Positions 1 through 5,837 of a DNA stretch of 7,533 nt are shown in pieces (position 1 is the first letter of the stretch; each line of letters starts with the position of its first letter). The notes below the pieces were generated by a model. It saw nothing but the letters and a program-made list of their open reading frames with translations, did no database searches and was not told the DNA's origin. The stretch is from Methanobacteriota archaeon (GTDB lineage: Archaea; Thermoplasmatota; Thermoplasmata; RBG-16-68-12), in contig VBMM01000004.1 of assembly GCA_005878415.1 (NCBI GenBank), positions 1-7,533 on the forward strand, written 5' to 3'. Both the position numbers and the translations under genes were made by a program.

Positions 1-480
1 GAGCCGTTCCGCGACGCGCGGCCGAGTCTCAAGCTGACGGCGTTCGGGTACACGAACTCCCCGACCGGCGTGCCGAATGACGGCGTCGTCTCCGGCACCA
101 CCGTCTACTCGTTCAGCGTGAAGAACTTCGGCGGCGCGGACGCGTTGCTGGACCTTTCCTTCATGGTGAGCGTGCCCGGCGGCGCGGGCAGCGGCACGGT
201 GACGTACGGCGGCTCCGGCGGATCGGCGGTCGCGAGCGGCGAGCCCGCCATCGGCGACGACTGCATCGCGTCCGGGTGCACGGTCACTTGGACCGGCGTC
301 TCGGTCGCGGCCGGTGCGGAAGTGTCCTTCACGGTGACGATCGTCTACAACAACGTAGCGGACGGTTCGCAGATCCGCGCCGATCTCGGCGCGACGTACA
401 CGGTGGACCCGAGCGACGGCGTGATCCGGACGGTTTCCGGCGCGCCGGCGATCATCATCTTCACCGTGCAGGAAGACTGA
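1..480 (+). CDS. Exported beta-sandwich protein, C-terminal part (5' end outside window)
   Basis: The frame is open from the first base and ends at TGA 478-480, giving 159 visible residues; the true start lies off the left edge. The GTG at position 70 is internal because coding runs straight through it. The protein is rich in Gly, Ala, Ser, Thr and Val, with alternating hydrophobic beta-strand patterns (YSFSVKNFGG near residues 38-47, then VSFTVTIVYNN), resembling DUF11/CARDB-type Ig-like domains of archaeal and bacterial surface proteins. Two cysteines about six residues apart (DDCIASGC) could form a small disulfide loop, fitting an extracellular location. There is no C-terminal membrane helix, so attachment, if any, must come from the missing part. 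A hairpin terminator follows directly. The enzymatic or binding role cannot be told from this fragment. Confidence 0.72.
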   Translation, partial: EPFRDARPSLKLTAFGYTNSPTGVPNDGVVSGTTVYSFSVKNFGGADALLDLSFMVSVPGGAGSGTVTYGGSGGSAVASGEPAIGDDCIASGCTVTWTGVSVAAGAEVSFTVTIVYNNVADGSQIRADLGATYTVDPSDGVIRTVSGAPAIIIFTVQED

Positions 481-489
481 ACGACCTCA

Positions 490-524
490 GGGCGTGCGAA
501 CGCGCACGCCCACCCTTTCCTTTT
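490..524 (+). terminator. Hairpin plus T-rich tail terminator
   Basis: A perfect 9-bp GC-rich stem (GGGCGTGCG at 490-498 pairing with CGCACGCCC at 503-511) encloses the 4-nt loop AACG. It is followed by the pyrimidine/T-rich tail ACCCTTTCCTTTT. It starts ten bases after the stop codon of the exported-protein gene, where a transcription end is expected. Archaeal polymerase mainly needs the T-rich tract, and the stem may add 3'-end protection. Confidence 0.65.
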
Positions 525-625
525 GATCTCGTCCAGAGAGTTCCCGGCTCCTTTTCGTCGTCGCGGTCGGGATGCTGGCCCGGGGCGAACTCGAGTACAC
601 CGGCGATCGTCCCGATTCGCTGTCC

Positions 626-653
626 TGTGGGCAAGATTTAAGGATTACCCACA
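626..653 (+). promoter_or_regulatory. TATA-like promoter of the first AbrB antitoxin, flanked by an inverted repeat
   Basis: ATTTAAGG (636-643) is an archaeal TATA-like element centred about 27 bp before the ATG at 667, so transcription should begin at or just before the start codon, giving a leaderless mRNA. The box is bracketed by TGTGGG (626-631) and CCCACA (648-653), a perfect 6-bp inverted repeat. One mismatch followed by two more pairs extends each arm inwards. A protein bound here would cover the TATA box, fitting antitoxin self-repression. The binding role is inferred. Confidence 0.5.
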
Positions 654-666
654 CCTACGTGGATCC

Positions 667-876
667 ATGGGCGATGTTACGCGCTTGGATGAGCGCGGCC
701 GACTGACGATTCGGCGGGCCTACCGCAAGGTCTTGCGCGACCGGGTCGTCCAGATCCTGACGCCGCACGGAGTACTCCTCCGTCCCGTGCCAGATACACT
801 CCCGGACCGAGGCAGGCTCCCTCCGGCGCTTGCGACAACCGGAGAACACGAGGCGGAGCGCGAGGCGGGTAGGTGA
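667..876 (+). CDS. AbrB-type (VapB-like) antitoxin
   Basis: This 69-residue protein has an N-terminal swapped-hairpin AbrB/MazE DNA-binding pattern at about residues 4-42 (LDERGRLTI, then YRK, then DRVVQILTPHGVLLRPVP). The charged tail rich in Glu and Arg is the part that would wrap the toxin. Archaeal proteins with this 'TPHGVLLRP' ending normally pair with a PIN ribonuclease, and a PIN gene follows with a 4-bp GTGA overlap, indicating translational coupling. The ATG at 667 is chosen because the TATA-like box lies about 27 bp upstream and the AbrB motif begins right after it; in-frame codons upstream belong to intergenic sequence. The proline usually found in the 'TIP' turn of AbrB proteins is Arg here (residue 16). 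Likely role: neutralise the neighbouring toxin and repress the operon. Confidence 0.82.
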   Translation: MGDVTRLDERGRLTIRRAYRKVLRDRVVQILTPHGVLLRPVPDTLPDRGRLPPALATTGEHEAEREAGR

Positions 877-1241
877 CGGACCCCGCGGACCTGAACCTGG
901 TCCTCGCAGTCATCAAACCCGTCGATGCCCTCCGAGCGCGGGCTCTCCGGCACCTACACACGCGCCCTCGGCTCCTCGTCCCGTTCTCCGTAGGCCTTGA
1001 GCTGCTGTTCGTGGCCAAGCGGTTCCGGCTGGGCTACGTTGAGTCGTTAGGGGCGACCGAAGCCCACTTCGACTTGGAGGGCCGAGATGTCCTCTATACG
1101 GCGGCCGAGGCACTCGACTCCGGCGACATCGCGACAGTCTTCGATGCCGTCCACCTCGCCGACGCATTCCGTCGTGGCGGGTCCCTTCATACGGCGGACG
1201 AACGGCTCCTACGCTCCCCATTCCCCACGACCCGCTTCTGA
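873..1241 (+). CDS. PIN-domain ribonuclease toxin (VapC-like)
   Basis: This is a 122-residue PIN domain of normal VapC length. The four acidic positions expected for Mg-dependent RNA cleavage are visible: D6 (in DLN, in place of the usual DTN), E43 (in LELLF), D91 (in VFDAVHLA) and D109 (in TADERLL). The domain therefore looks catalytically complete. The GTG start at 873 overlaps the antitoxin stop in the sequence GTGA, typical of a coupled pair, and leaves only five residues before the first catalytic Asp. VapC proteins are known to cut tRNA or rRNA when freed from antitoxin; the specific target here cannot be read. The last 33 bases overlap, in antisense, the 3' end of the RHH gene at 1209-1430. 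Confidence 0.86.
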   Translation: MTDPADLNLVLAVIKPVDALRARALRHLHTRPRLLVPFSVGLELLFVAKRFRLGYVESLGATEAHFDLEGRDVLYTAAEALDSGDIATVFDAVHLADAFRRGGSLHTADERLLRSPFPTTRF

Positions 1242-1430
1242 ATGCGGCCGCCAGTCTCGGTGCTCGAACGGCTTCATGTCGGGATGGGCGCCAAACCGTT
1301 CCCAGGGGGAGGGCCATGGTCGCTCGAGGAGTCGGCGGAAGAGTTCCTCGAACGTCTTCGCCTTCATGCGTTCCTTCAGGTCCTCCAGCCTCGCGTGCAG
1401 CTGGCGGCTCACTCGGATCGAGGTGGCCAT
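1209..1430 (-). CDS. Solitary ribbon-helix-helix antitoxin-like protein
   Basis: This is a 73-residue protein. Residues 2-37 (ATSIRVS, then LHARLEDLKERM, then FEELFRRLLERP) match the short RHH/VapB-type pattern common in archaea: a basic DNA-contacting strand, then two helices. Residues 38-73 are rich in Trp, Pro and charged residues and resemble nothing I recognise; they may be a toxin-binding tail. The ATG at 1430 is preferred over one at 1460 because the RHH strand starts immediately after it and an inverted repeat (1437-1460) occupies the earlier region. No toxin lies downstream on this strand: the gene ends inside the convergent PIN gene. It is therefore an orphan antitoxin, a stand-alone regulator, or a trans partner. 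RHH identity is fairly secure, function is not. Confidence 0.7.
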   Translation of the reverse strand: MATSIRVSRQLHARLEDLKERMKAKTFEELFRRLLERPWPSPWERFGAHPDMKPFEHRDWRPHSEAGRGEWGA

Positions 1431-1436
1431 GTCGCC

Positions 1437-1460
1437 ATGGGTAGATGCCGTCGTACCCAT
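1437..1460. promoter_or_regulatory. Inverted repeat upstream of the RHH gene (candidate operator)
   Basis: ATGGGTA (1437-1443) and TACCCAT (1454-1460) are perfect 7-bp inverted arms with a 10-bp spacer, ending 6 bp before the RHH start codon (minus strand). The only TATA-like element for that gene, weak TTATGG on the minus strand near 1459-1464, overlaps the outer arm. RHH antitoxins bind short palindromes as paired dimers, so this is a plausible self-repression site. The function is inferred. Confidence 0.45.
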
Positions 1461-1502
1461 AACAGGATTTCCTCGAGCGGTCCCCCTGACGGGTTGGGGC
1501 GG

Positions 1503-1512
1503 ACTTAAGTAA
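1503..1512 (+). promoter_or_regulatory. Possible TATA element of the sugar dehydrogenase gene
   Basis: ACTTAAGTAA is the only AT-rich block between the two divergent genes at 1430 and 1576. Placed about 25 bp downstream, a start site near 1533 would give a leader of roughly 40 nt before the ATG at 1576. The core ACTTAAGT is palindromic and could also serve the minus strand, so its orientation is uncertain. Confidence 0.35.
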
Positions 1513-1575
1513 CGTCAGGCGCATACGAGGGAGTCAGGGGAGCGGGCGGCGGATCGGTCCCGCCGGTTCAGATCG

Positions 1576-3861
1576 ATGTCCTCGCGTCGCGCGATCCATG
1601 CTCACTCGGCGGTTTGGCTGGCAGGCTTGCTCGTGCTCGCCGTGCTGATGGTCGACGCCCCTCGGGTCGCGGCGCCTTCCGGGACCCTCCAGGTCGTCCT
1701 GACCGGGCTGGAATTTCCGACGGCCTTCCGGTTCGCCCCGGACGGTCGGATGTTCCTCCTCGAGCGATTCAGCGGCAAGATTCGAATCGTCGAGAACGGC
1801 TCTCTCCTGCCGACCCCGTTCTACGTCCTCGCGAACGTCGCGACGAACGGCGAGCAAGGCCTCCTCGGCCTCGCGCTCGATCCCGATTTCCCGACCGAGC
1901 CGTGGGTGTACGTGTACTACACCCTCAGCGACGTCGCGAACGGGACCGTGTACAATCGGATCGTGCGCATCCATGCGAACGGCGACGTCGGGGATGCGAT
2001 GGAGGTCCTGCTGGACCACATCGGGGCGGGCACGATCCACAACGGCGGCGTGATCGGGTTCGCCCCGGACAAGACGCTCTACGCCGTCGTCGGGGAGAAC
2101 GGGGACCCGGCGAAGTCGCAGGACCTGCTCAGCCTGAACGGCAAGGTCCTCCGGATGGACCGCAACGGCACGGTCCCGCCCGACAACCCGTTCATCGGGA
2201 ACGACTCCGCGAACCCCTACGTGTACACGTACGGCCACCGGAACATGTTCGGCCTCGCGTTCCATCCCTTCACCGGCCGGGCGTTCGTCACGGAGAACGG
2301 GCCCGAGTGCAACGACGAGGTCAACCTGCTCGTCGCCGGAGGGAACTTCGGATGGGGCACGCACGAAAAGTGCACGACGCCGCCCCCGCCGCCCAACAAC
2401 ACGAACCAGGACGGCCCGGATCCGATCCTCCCGCTGACGTGGTACGCGCGCACCGTCGCTCCAACGAACGCGATCGCTTACGGCGGCCCGAACTTCACCG
2501 CATGGCAGGGCGACCTGTTCTTCGGCGAGTGGAACACGGGCGCGTTGCGCCGACTCGACCTGGAGCCGCCCGCCTACGACACCGTGGTCGGCGAGGCGAA
2601 CGTCCTCACGGTCTCCGAAGGCATCGTGGCCGTCGAGGCGGGCCCGGACGGCGCGATCTGGTTCACGACCCCCACGACGCTCTATCGGTTCTACGACACC
2701 TCGCGCCCGCCGATCGCCTCGCTCACGGTCTCGCCGCTTCGGCCGCTCGTCAACGGGACAGTGACGTTCAACGCCTCAGCCTCGCGGGACCCAGACGGCT
2801 CCATCGTCACGTACGCCTGGGACTTCGGGGACGGCGCGACGGACGCCGGCAAGGTCGTGAGGCACGCGTTCGCTGCGCACGGCACCTACAACGTGACGCT
2901 CGTCCTCACGGACATCGACAACCTCACGGCGACCGCGATCCGGGCGGTCCGCATCTATGCGGCCCCGATTGCATCGTTCGTCGCCTCCCCGCCGTCGCCG
3001 GACGCCGGAGCGGTCGTGTCGTTCGACGCGTCGTCGTGCTCGGACGCGGACGGGACGATCGTGTCGTTCGAGTGGGACTTCGGCGACACCTCCACGGCCT
3101 CCGGCATGATCGTGACCCACGCCTACGGCGCGGCAGGCTCCTATCTCGTGAGCCTCGTCGTCACGGATTCGGACGGGATCCCGGGGGCCGTCTCGCATAC
3201 GCTCGTCGTGGGGCCGACGAACCAGCCGCCCGTGGCCCTGTTCACCGCGACGCCGGCCCGCCTGCTGCCCGGGGACGTCGTGCGGTTCGACGCGTCCGCG
3301 TCGTCGGATCCCGAAGGGCCGATCGTCTCGTACGACTGGAATCTGGGCGATGGCGGGTTCGCGTCGGGCGCCGTCGTGAGCCATGTGTACTCCGCGAAGG
3401 GCACGTACATCGTCACCCTGACGGTCGAAGACACGGACGGGGCCTCAACCCAGCGCTCCACCCCGATCGTGGTGTCGAACCGCGCCCCCGTGTTCCAGTC
3501 CGTTGCGCCCCTCGGGGACGCCGTCACAGTGCCTCTTGGCGCCGAATCGACGTTCCGCGTGGCCGCGGCCGATCCGGACGGGGACCCGCTCACGATCACG
3601 TGGCGTCTCGGTGGCGACATCGTCGCGACCGACGTCGCGTCGTTCGCGTTTCATGCGGCGAATCCCGGAGCCGTCCGTCTGAACGTGACGGTCAGCGACG
3701 GGTCGGATTCGACGTGGCACGAGTGGACGATCACCGTCGCGCCGCAAGGCAGCGGGCTAGGCCCGCTCTGCGCATTGACGTTGCCCCTCCTGCTCGCGGT
3801 CCCGCTCGTCGCGGCGATCGTCGGGCTCGCGTTGTGGCTTCGCCGGCGTCGCGCCCGCTGA
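1576..3861 (+). CDS. Membrane-anchored PQQ-type sugar dehydrogenase with PKD domains
   Basis: This is a 761-residue protein. Residues 1-33 form a Sec signal (Arg pair, then hydrophobic VWLAGLLVLAVLMV). About 38-373 is the six-bladed propeller of the soluble glucose/aldose sugar dehydrogenase family. It shows EQGLLGLALDPDF, the HNGG motif with likely catalytic base H155, LNGKVLRMDRNG, DNPF, YGHRN (R222 a likely PQQ contact) and NDEVNLL, a conserved acidic motif. C245 and C266 could form a disulfide. Three PKD domains follow (about 378-461 with WDFGDG, 463-545 with WDFGDT, 551-633 with LGDGG), then a PKD/cadherin-like domain (637-722 with DPDGDPLTITW). Residues 731-754 form one membrane helix ending in RRRRAR, so the enzyme faces outside. 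The family oxidises aldoses to lactones, passing electrons to an acceptor. Several NxS/T sites suit N-glycosylation. PQQ use and substrate are inferred from the family; no PQQ synthesis gene is in view. Confidence 0.94.
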   Translation: MSSRRAIHAHSAVWLAGLLVLAVLMVDAPRVAAPSGTLQVVLTGLEFPTAFRFAPDGRMFLLERFSGKIRIVENGSLLPTPFYVLANVATNGEQGLLGLALDPDFPTEPWVYVYYTLSDVANGTVYNRIVRIHANGDVGDAMEVLLDHIGAGTIHNGGVIGFAPDKTLYAVVGENGDPAKSQDLLSLNGKVLRMDRNGTVPPDNPFIGNDSANPYVYTYGHRNMFGLAFHPFTGRAFVTENGPECNDEVNLLVAGGNFGWGTHEKCTTPPPPPNNTNQDGPDPILPLTWYARTVAPTNAIAYGGPNFTAWQGDLFFGEWNTGALRRLDLEPPAYDTVVGEANVLTVSEGIVAVEAGPDGAIWFTTPTTLYRFYDTSRPPIASLTVSPLRPLVNGTVTFNASASRDPDGSIVTYAWDFGDGATDAGKVVRHAFAAHGTYNVTLVLTDIDNLTATAIRAVRIYAAPIASFVASPPSPDAGAVVSFDASSCSDADGTIVSFEWDFGDTSTASGMIVTHAYGAAGSYLVSLVVTDSDGIPGAVSHTLVVGPTNQPPVALFTATPARLLPGDVVRFDASASSDPEGPIVSYDWNLGDGGFASGAVVSHVYSAKGTYIVTLTVEDTDGASTQRSTPIVVSNRAPVFQSVAPLGDAVTVPLGAESTFRVAAADPDGDPLTITWRLGGDIVATDVASFAFHAANPGAVRLNVTVSDGSDSTWHEWTITVAPQGSGLGPLCALTLPLLLAVPLVAAIVGLALWLRRRRAR

Positions 3862-3871
3862 TGTGCGGCGG

Positions 3872-4435
3872 CTACTCTTCCTCTCCTGCGACGCCCTCGA
3901 GCTGGCGCTGCGCGACGACGGCCCCGAGACGCTGGAACGCCTCTTCCACGCCGGCGCCGGACTTCGCGGACGTCCGAGTGAAGTCGGCGTCGTACGCCTC
4001 CGCCACGTTGCGGATCTCCTTCTCCCCGTAGTCCGCGTGCTCTTCCAGGTCCGCCTTGTTGATCGCGATCAGCACGGGCACCCTCCCGACGACCTTCTCG
4101 ACCCCATCGATCCAGCCCGCGAGGTCGATCAGCGTGCTCCGGCGCGTGAGGTCGGCGACGGCGAGGACGCCGCGGGCGCCGTAGAAGTACGCCTCGCGGA
4201 GGAGCTCCTGGAACCCCGGCTGCCCCATGATGTCCCAGATCGTCAGGTCCATTCGTGCGTCGACGTCCTGGTCGGGCACGGGGATCTGCAGGACCTTCTT
4301 CGTGACCTTGGCGCCGAGGGTCGTCTGGTAGCGGTCCTCGAAGGCGTCGAGGACGAACCGCCGGATCAGGGACGTCTTGCCGACGGCGAGGTCGCCGACC
4401 AGGCACACCTTCGCCTTCAGGACCTCGGACCGCAT
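3872..4435 (-). CDS. Ras/Rab-like small GTPase
   Basis: This 187-residue single-domain GTPase has all nucleotide-binding motifs: G1 GDLAVGKT (14-21), a switch I Thr at 38/39 (QTTLG), G3 WDIMGQ (67-72), G4 NKAD (126-129) and G5 TSAK (155-158). Glutamine 72 stands where Ras has catalytic Gln61. In G3, Ile-Met replaces Thr-Ala of the common DTAGQ. There is no C-terminal cysteine for lipidation; the tail is acidic (GEEE). The ATG at 4435 is chosen over one at 4522 because it starts right before the first beta strand, a TATA-like box lies between the two, and GGTGGAG precedes it as a possible ribosome-binding site. The stop lies 10 bp from the convergent dehydrogenase stop. Archaeal Ras-like GTPases are assumed to be molecular switches; no regulator or effector is adjacent. 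Paralogues occur at 7329 and, as a fragment, at 6435. Confidence 0.93.
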   Translation of the reverse strand: MRSEVLKAKVCLVGDLAVGKTSLIRRFVLDAFEDRYQTTLGAKVTKKVLQIPVPDQDVDARMDLTIWDIMGQPGFQELLREAYFYGARGVLAVADLTRRSTLIDLAGWIDGVEKVVGRVPVLIAINKADLEEHADYGEKEIRNVAEAYDADFTRTSAKSGAGVEEAFQRLGAVVAQRQLEGVAGEEE

Positions 4436-4472
4436 GCGACGCTCCACCGCGGGCCAGGATGTGCGAACCCCG

Positions 4473-4480
4473 TCAAAATA
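4473..4480 (-). promoter_or_regulatory. TATA-like promoter of the small GTPase
   Basis: On the minus strand this reads TATTTTGA. It is centred about 42 bp before the ATG at 4435, so transcription should start near 4450 and give a leader of about 15 nt that holds GGTGGAG. This leadered layout contrasts with the leaderless antitoxin promoters in the window. It also argues against the longer GTPase reading frame that starts at 4522. Confidence 0.5.
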
Positions 4481-4538
4481 CCGACGCCGGCATCGGACCG
4501 CGAAACGGGGTGCACCGGGCAATCTTTGAGTACATGGC

Positions 4539-4558
4539 GTTCAATATGTGAATTGAAC
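4539..4558. promoter_or_regulatory. Inverted repeat abutting the second AbrB start (candidate operator)
   Basis: GTTCAAT (4539-4545) and ATTGAAC (4552-4558) are perfect 7-bp inverted arms around the spacer ATGTGA, ending at the base before the ATG at 4559. A weak TATA-like AATCTTTGA at 4521-4529 would place the transcription start near 4553, inside the repeat. Bound antitoxin would therefore block initiation. The site lies in the 123-bp divergent region shared with the GTPase gene, though about 60 bp from the GTPase TATA box. The operator role is inferred. Confidence 0.5.
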
Positions 4559-4795
4559 ATGCCAAGCAGGACAAAAGTATCTAAGGGGTACCTGACGGTC
4601 GTCCCGCGGGAGATTCGGAAGGCGTCCGACGTCCGGGAAGGGGACGTCCTCGAGTGGTCTCTGGAGGGCGACAAGATCGTGGTCCGTCCGCGACATCTGC
4701 GGACGATCGATGACGTGGTGGCGGTCTTCTCGAATGGCGGTGACGCGGTCGCCTCCAAGCGAGACGTCCAGAGAGGCGTTCGCGATCGCCGGTGA
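4559..4795 (+). CDS. AbrB-type antitoxin with decayed toxin partner
   Basis: This is a 78-residue protein. Residues 4-44 form a clear AbrB/MazE-like swapped-hairpin domain (VSKGYLTVVPREIR, then VREGDVLEW, then GDKIVVRP), including the conserved Pro16 and the glycine turns. Residues 45-78 (RTIDDVVAVF, then ASKRDVQRGV) are the usual toxin-binding tail. The ATG at 4559 directly follows the inverted repeat; the reading frame is open much further upstream but that part lies antisense to the GTPase gene. The stop overlaps the GTG of the next short frame in GTGA, exactly as in the intact pair at 667-1241, but the toxin is only a remnant. The antitoxin itself has no visible damage. It may persist as a DNA-binding regulator or by neutralising a toxin elsewhere. 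Confidence 0.88.
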   Translation: MPSRTKVSKGYLTVVPREIRKASDVREGDVLEWSLEGDKIVVRPRHLRTIDDVVAVFSNGGDAVASKRDVQRGVRDRR

Positions 4796-4884
4796 TCCTT
4801 CCTATTTTCGGGCCTCCCAGCCGAGACATCGTCTCCTTCGACAGTGACTTCGACCGGGCCCGAGGCATCCGACGAATCCAGTGA
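4792..4884 (+). pseudogene. PIN toxin (VapC) remnant with internal deletion
   Basis: A GTG at 4792 overlaps the antitoxin stop (GTGA) and opens a 30-codon frame ending at TGA 4882-4884. It begins MIL, as many VapC toxins do. After a short unrelated-looking stretch (PIFGPPS) it reads DIVSFDSDFDR followed by ARGIRRIQ, the characteristic last segment of archaeal PIN toxins, which contains the fourth acidic position. About 90-100 residues carrying the first three catalytic acids are absent. Start, overlap and C-terminus are all in one frame, so the simplest reading is an in-frame internal deletion. The product cannot be a nuclease. A functional micro-protein that still contacts the antitoxin is possible but unsupported. 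Confidence 0.7.
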
Positions 4885-4975
4885 GTCACGCGTCCGCCCG
4901 TCGTCCGGGCTTGGCGGAGGGGTCTCCGCAGCCGGCCGGCGCGAGATTGTCGCGGCCGATAACGGGGTCTCTGGC

Positions 4976-4982
4976 TTTAAAA
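4976..4982 (+). promoter_or_regulatory. TATA box of the four-TM membrane protein gene
   Basis: TTTAAAA, in the context GGCTTTAAAAGGG, is the best TATA-like match in the window and sits in otherwise GC-rich sequence. A start about 26 bp downstream falls near 5005, giving a leader of about 13 nt that begins with GAGAGG (5005-5010), a plausible ribosome-binding site 7 nt before GTG 5018. This fixes the start of the following gene. Confidence 0.6.
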
Positions 4983-5017
4983 GGGACCCGCACCAAGGGG
5001 GACCGAGAGGGTGTGAC

Positions 5018-5767
5018 GTGATCGTGCGATCGTGGATGCTCCACGGCGCCTTCGCGGCGGGGCTCGGCCTCGTGGCGGCGCTGGCGGCCGGGACGGCCCT
5101 GGGCTCGTCCGGACCGTGGTACTCGGCCGCCGTCTCGTCGCAGGTCTACTCCGTGTCCTTGCTCGGCGCGATCGTCCTGGCGGCGTTCCTCGCGTCCCTC
5201 GCGGGCAGCCGCGCGGGCCACCTGGACGAGATCGTGCGGTCCCTCGACCTCCGCCTCGCCGGGCTCCCGGAGGCGATGATGCTGCCCGAGGACCGCGACG
5301 CGAACCTGGCGGACGTCGAATCACTGCCGCCGAGCGACGCGGAGATCGACGACTTCCTGAAGCGGATCGAGATGGTGCCGACCGAGGGCGGGGTCGCGGA
5401 GTTCGAGGTCGCCGGCACCTTGGTCGACGTCTCGACGGCGATCAGCGGGTCGAAGACGCGACGCGAGCTGTTGAAAGAGATCATCCGGCAGCGCGAGGAC
5501 GCGCTCGCGGGCCGCGCCCGGATCGTCGAGTCGGTCGCTGGGCCTCTCGCGGGCTGCCTGAGCTTCGCCGTCCTCGCGGGCGCGATGCTCCCCGGCGTGG
5601 AGGGCTTCGCCGACGTCCACTTCCAGCTCAACACCGCGGTCCTGCTCTTCCTCGCGTACGGATGGGCCTGTCTCGTCGCGTGGGCCTTGGTGGGAGTCGG
5701 ACTCCTCGGCGCGAGGTCCCCGACGAGGTCGCCAGGCCAGCCGCAGACCAAGGCGCATAAGACGTAG
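5018..5767 (+). CDS. Four-TM membrane protein of unknown function
   Basis: This 249-residue protein has hydrophobic helices at about residues 7-28, 42-64, 173-193 and 205-230. Between helices 2 and 3 lies a hydrophilic segment of about 105 residues rich in Asp, Glu and Arg (AEIDDFLKRIEMVPTEGG, then RRELLKEIIRQRED), probably cytoplasmic by the positive-inside rule. The C-terminal tail is short and polar. The GTG at 5018 is chosen because the TATA box at 4976-4982 and a GAGAGG element precede it; an in-frame ATG at 4844 lies upstream of the promoter and overlaps the PIN remnant. GTG 5024 or ATG 5036 remain possible. I do not recognise the family. It stands alone, converging with the two-TM gene. 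The topology would suit a scaffold or sensor, but nothing catalytic is visible. Confidence 0.8.
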   Translation: MIVRSWMLHGAFAAGLGLVAALAAGTALGSSGPWYSAAVSSQVYSVSLLGAIVLAAFLASLAGSRAGHLDEIVRSLDLRLAGLPEAMMLPEDRDANLADVESLPPSDAEIDDFLKRIEMVPTEGGVAEFEVAGTLVDVSTAISGSKTRRELLKEIIRQREDALAGRARIVESVAGPLAGCLSFAVLAGAMLPGVEGFADVHFQLNTAVLLFLAYGWACLVAWALVGVGLLGARSPTRSPGQPQTKAHKT

Positions 5768-5837
5768 GGGCCCGCATCGCCGTTCTCAATGGTGTCTTGC
5801 ATCACCGTCCGGCGAATCTCGTCGTGAGCCCGCGTCG

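Noticed and set aside
660..670. TGGATCCA and CCATGG palindromes at the first antitoxin start
   Set aside because: Very short palindromes that overlap the start codon; the larger dyad around the TATA box is the better operator candidate.
913..1524. A 203-residue minus-strand frame across the PIN and RHH genes
   Set aside because: Arg/Gly/Pro-rich with no recognisable fold; the PIN and RHH frames explain the region.
1547..1565. Six-bp stem CGGCGG/CCGCCG before the dehydrogenase start
   Set aside because: A short all-GC stem is expected often by chance at this base composition, and it has no riboswitch-like extension.
1534..2364. A 276-residue antisense frame over the dehydrogenase start
   Set aside because: Composition is dominated by Arg, Val, Glu and His with no domain pattern; it mirrors codon bias of the real gene.
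1614..4031. An 805-residue open frame on the plus strand through the whole dehydrogenase gene
   Set aside because: It is an out-of-frame shadow in GC-rich DNA: the product is a low-complexity Arg/Gly/Pro mixture, while the other frame gives a signal peptide, propeller motifs and PKD domains.
3651..4406. A 251-residue minus-strand frame overlapping the GTPase
   Set aside because: It shares the GTPase DNA in another frame and is Arg/Gly/Pro-rich; the GTPase frame carries G1, G3, G4 and G5 motifs.
3863..4558. Upstream extension of the second AbrB gene back to 3863
   Set aside because: The extension lies antisense to the GTPase; AbrB similarity begins only at the ATG at 4559.
4844..5017. Longer start (ATG 4844) for the four-TM protein
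   Set aside because: It lies upstream of the strong TATA box at 4976-4982 and overlaps the PIN remnant; the added 58 residues are Gly/Ser/Arg-rich with no pattern.
5778..5818. Nested short stems (CGCCG/CGGCG around GGTG/CACC) after the four-TM gene
   Set aside because: Arms are 4-5 bp with unequal internal loops and no T-tract; weak next to the 10-bp repeat at 5838-5870.
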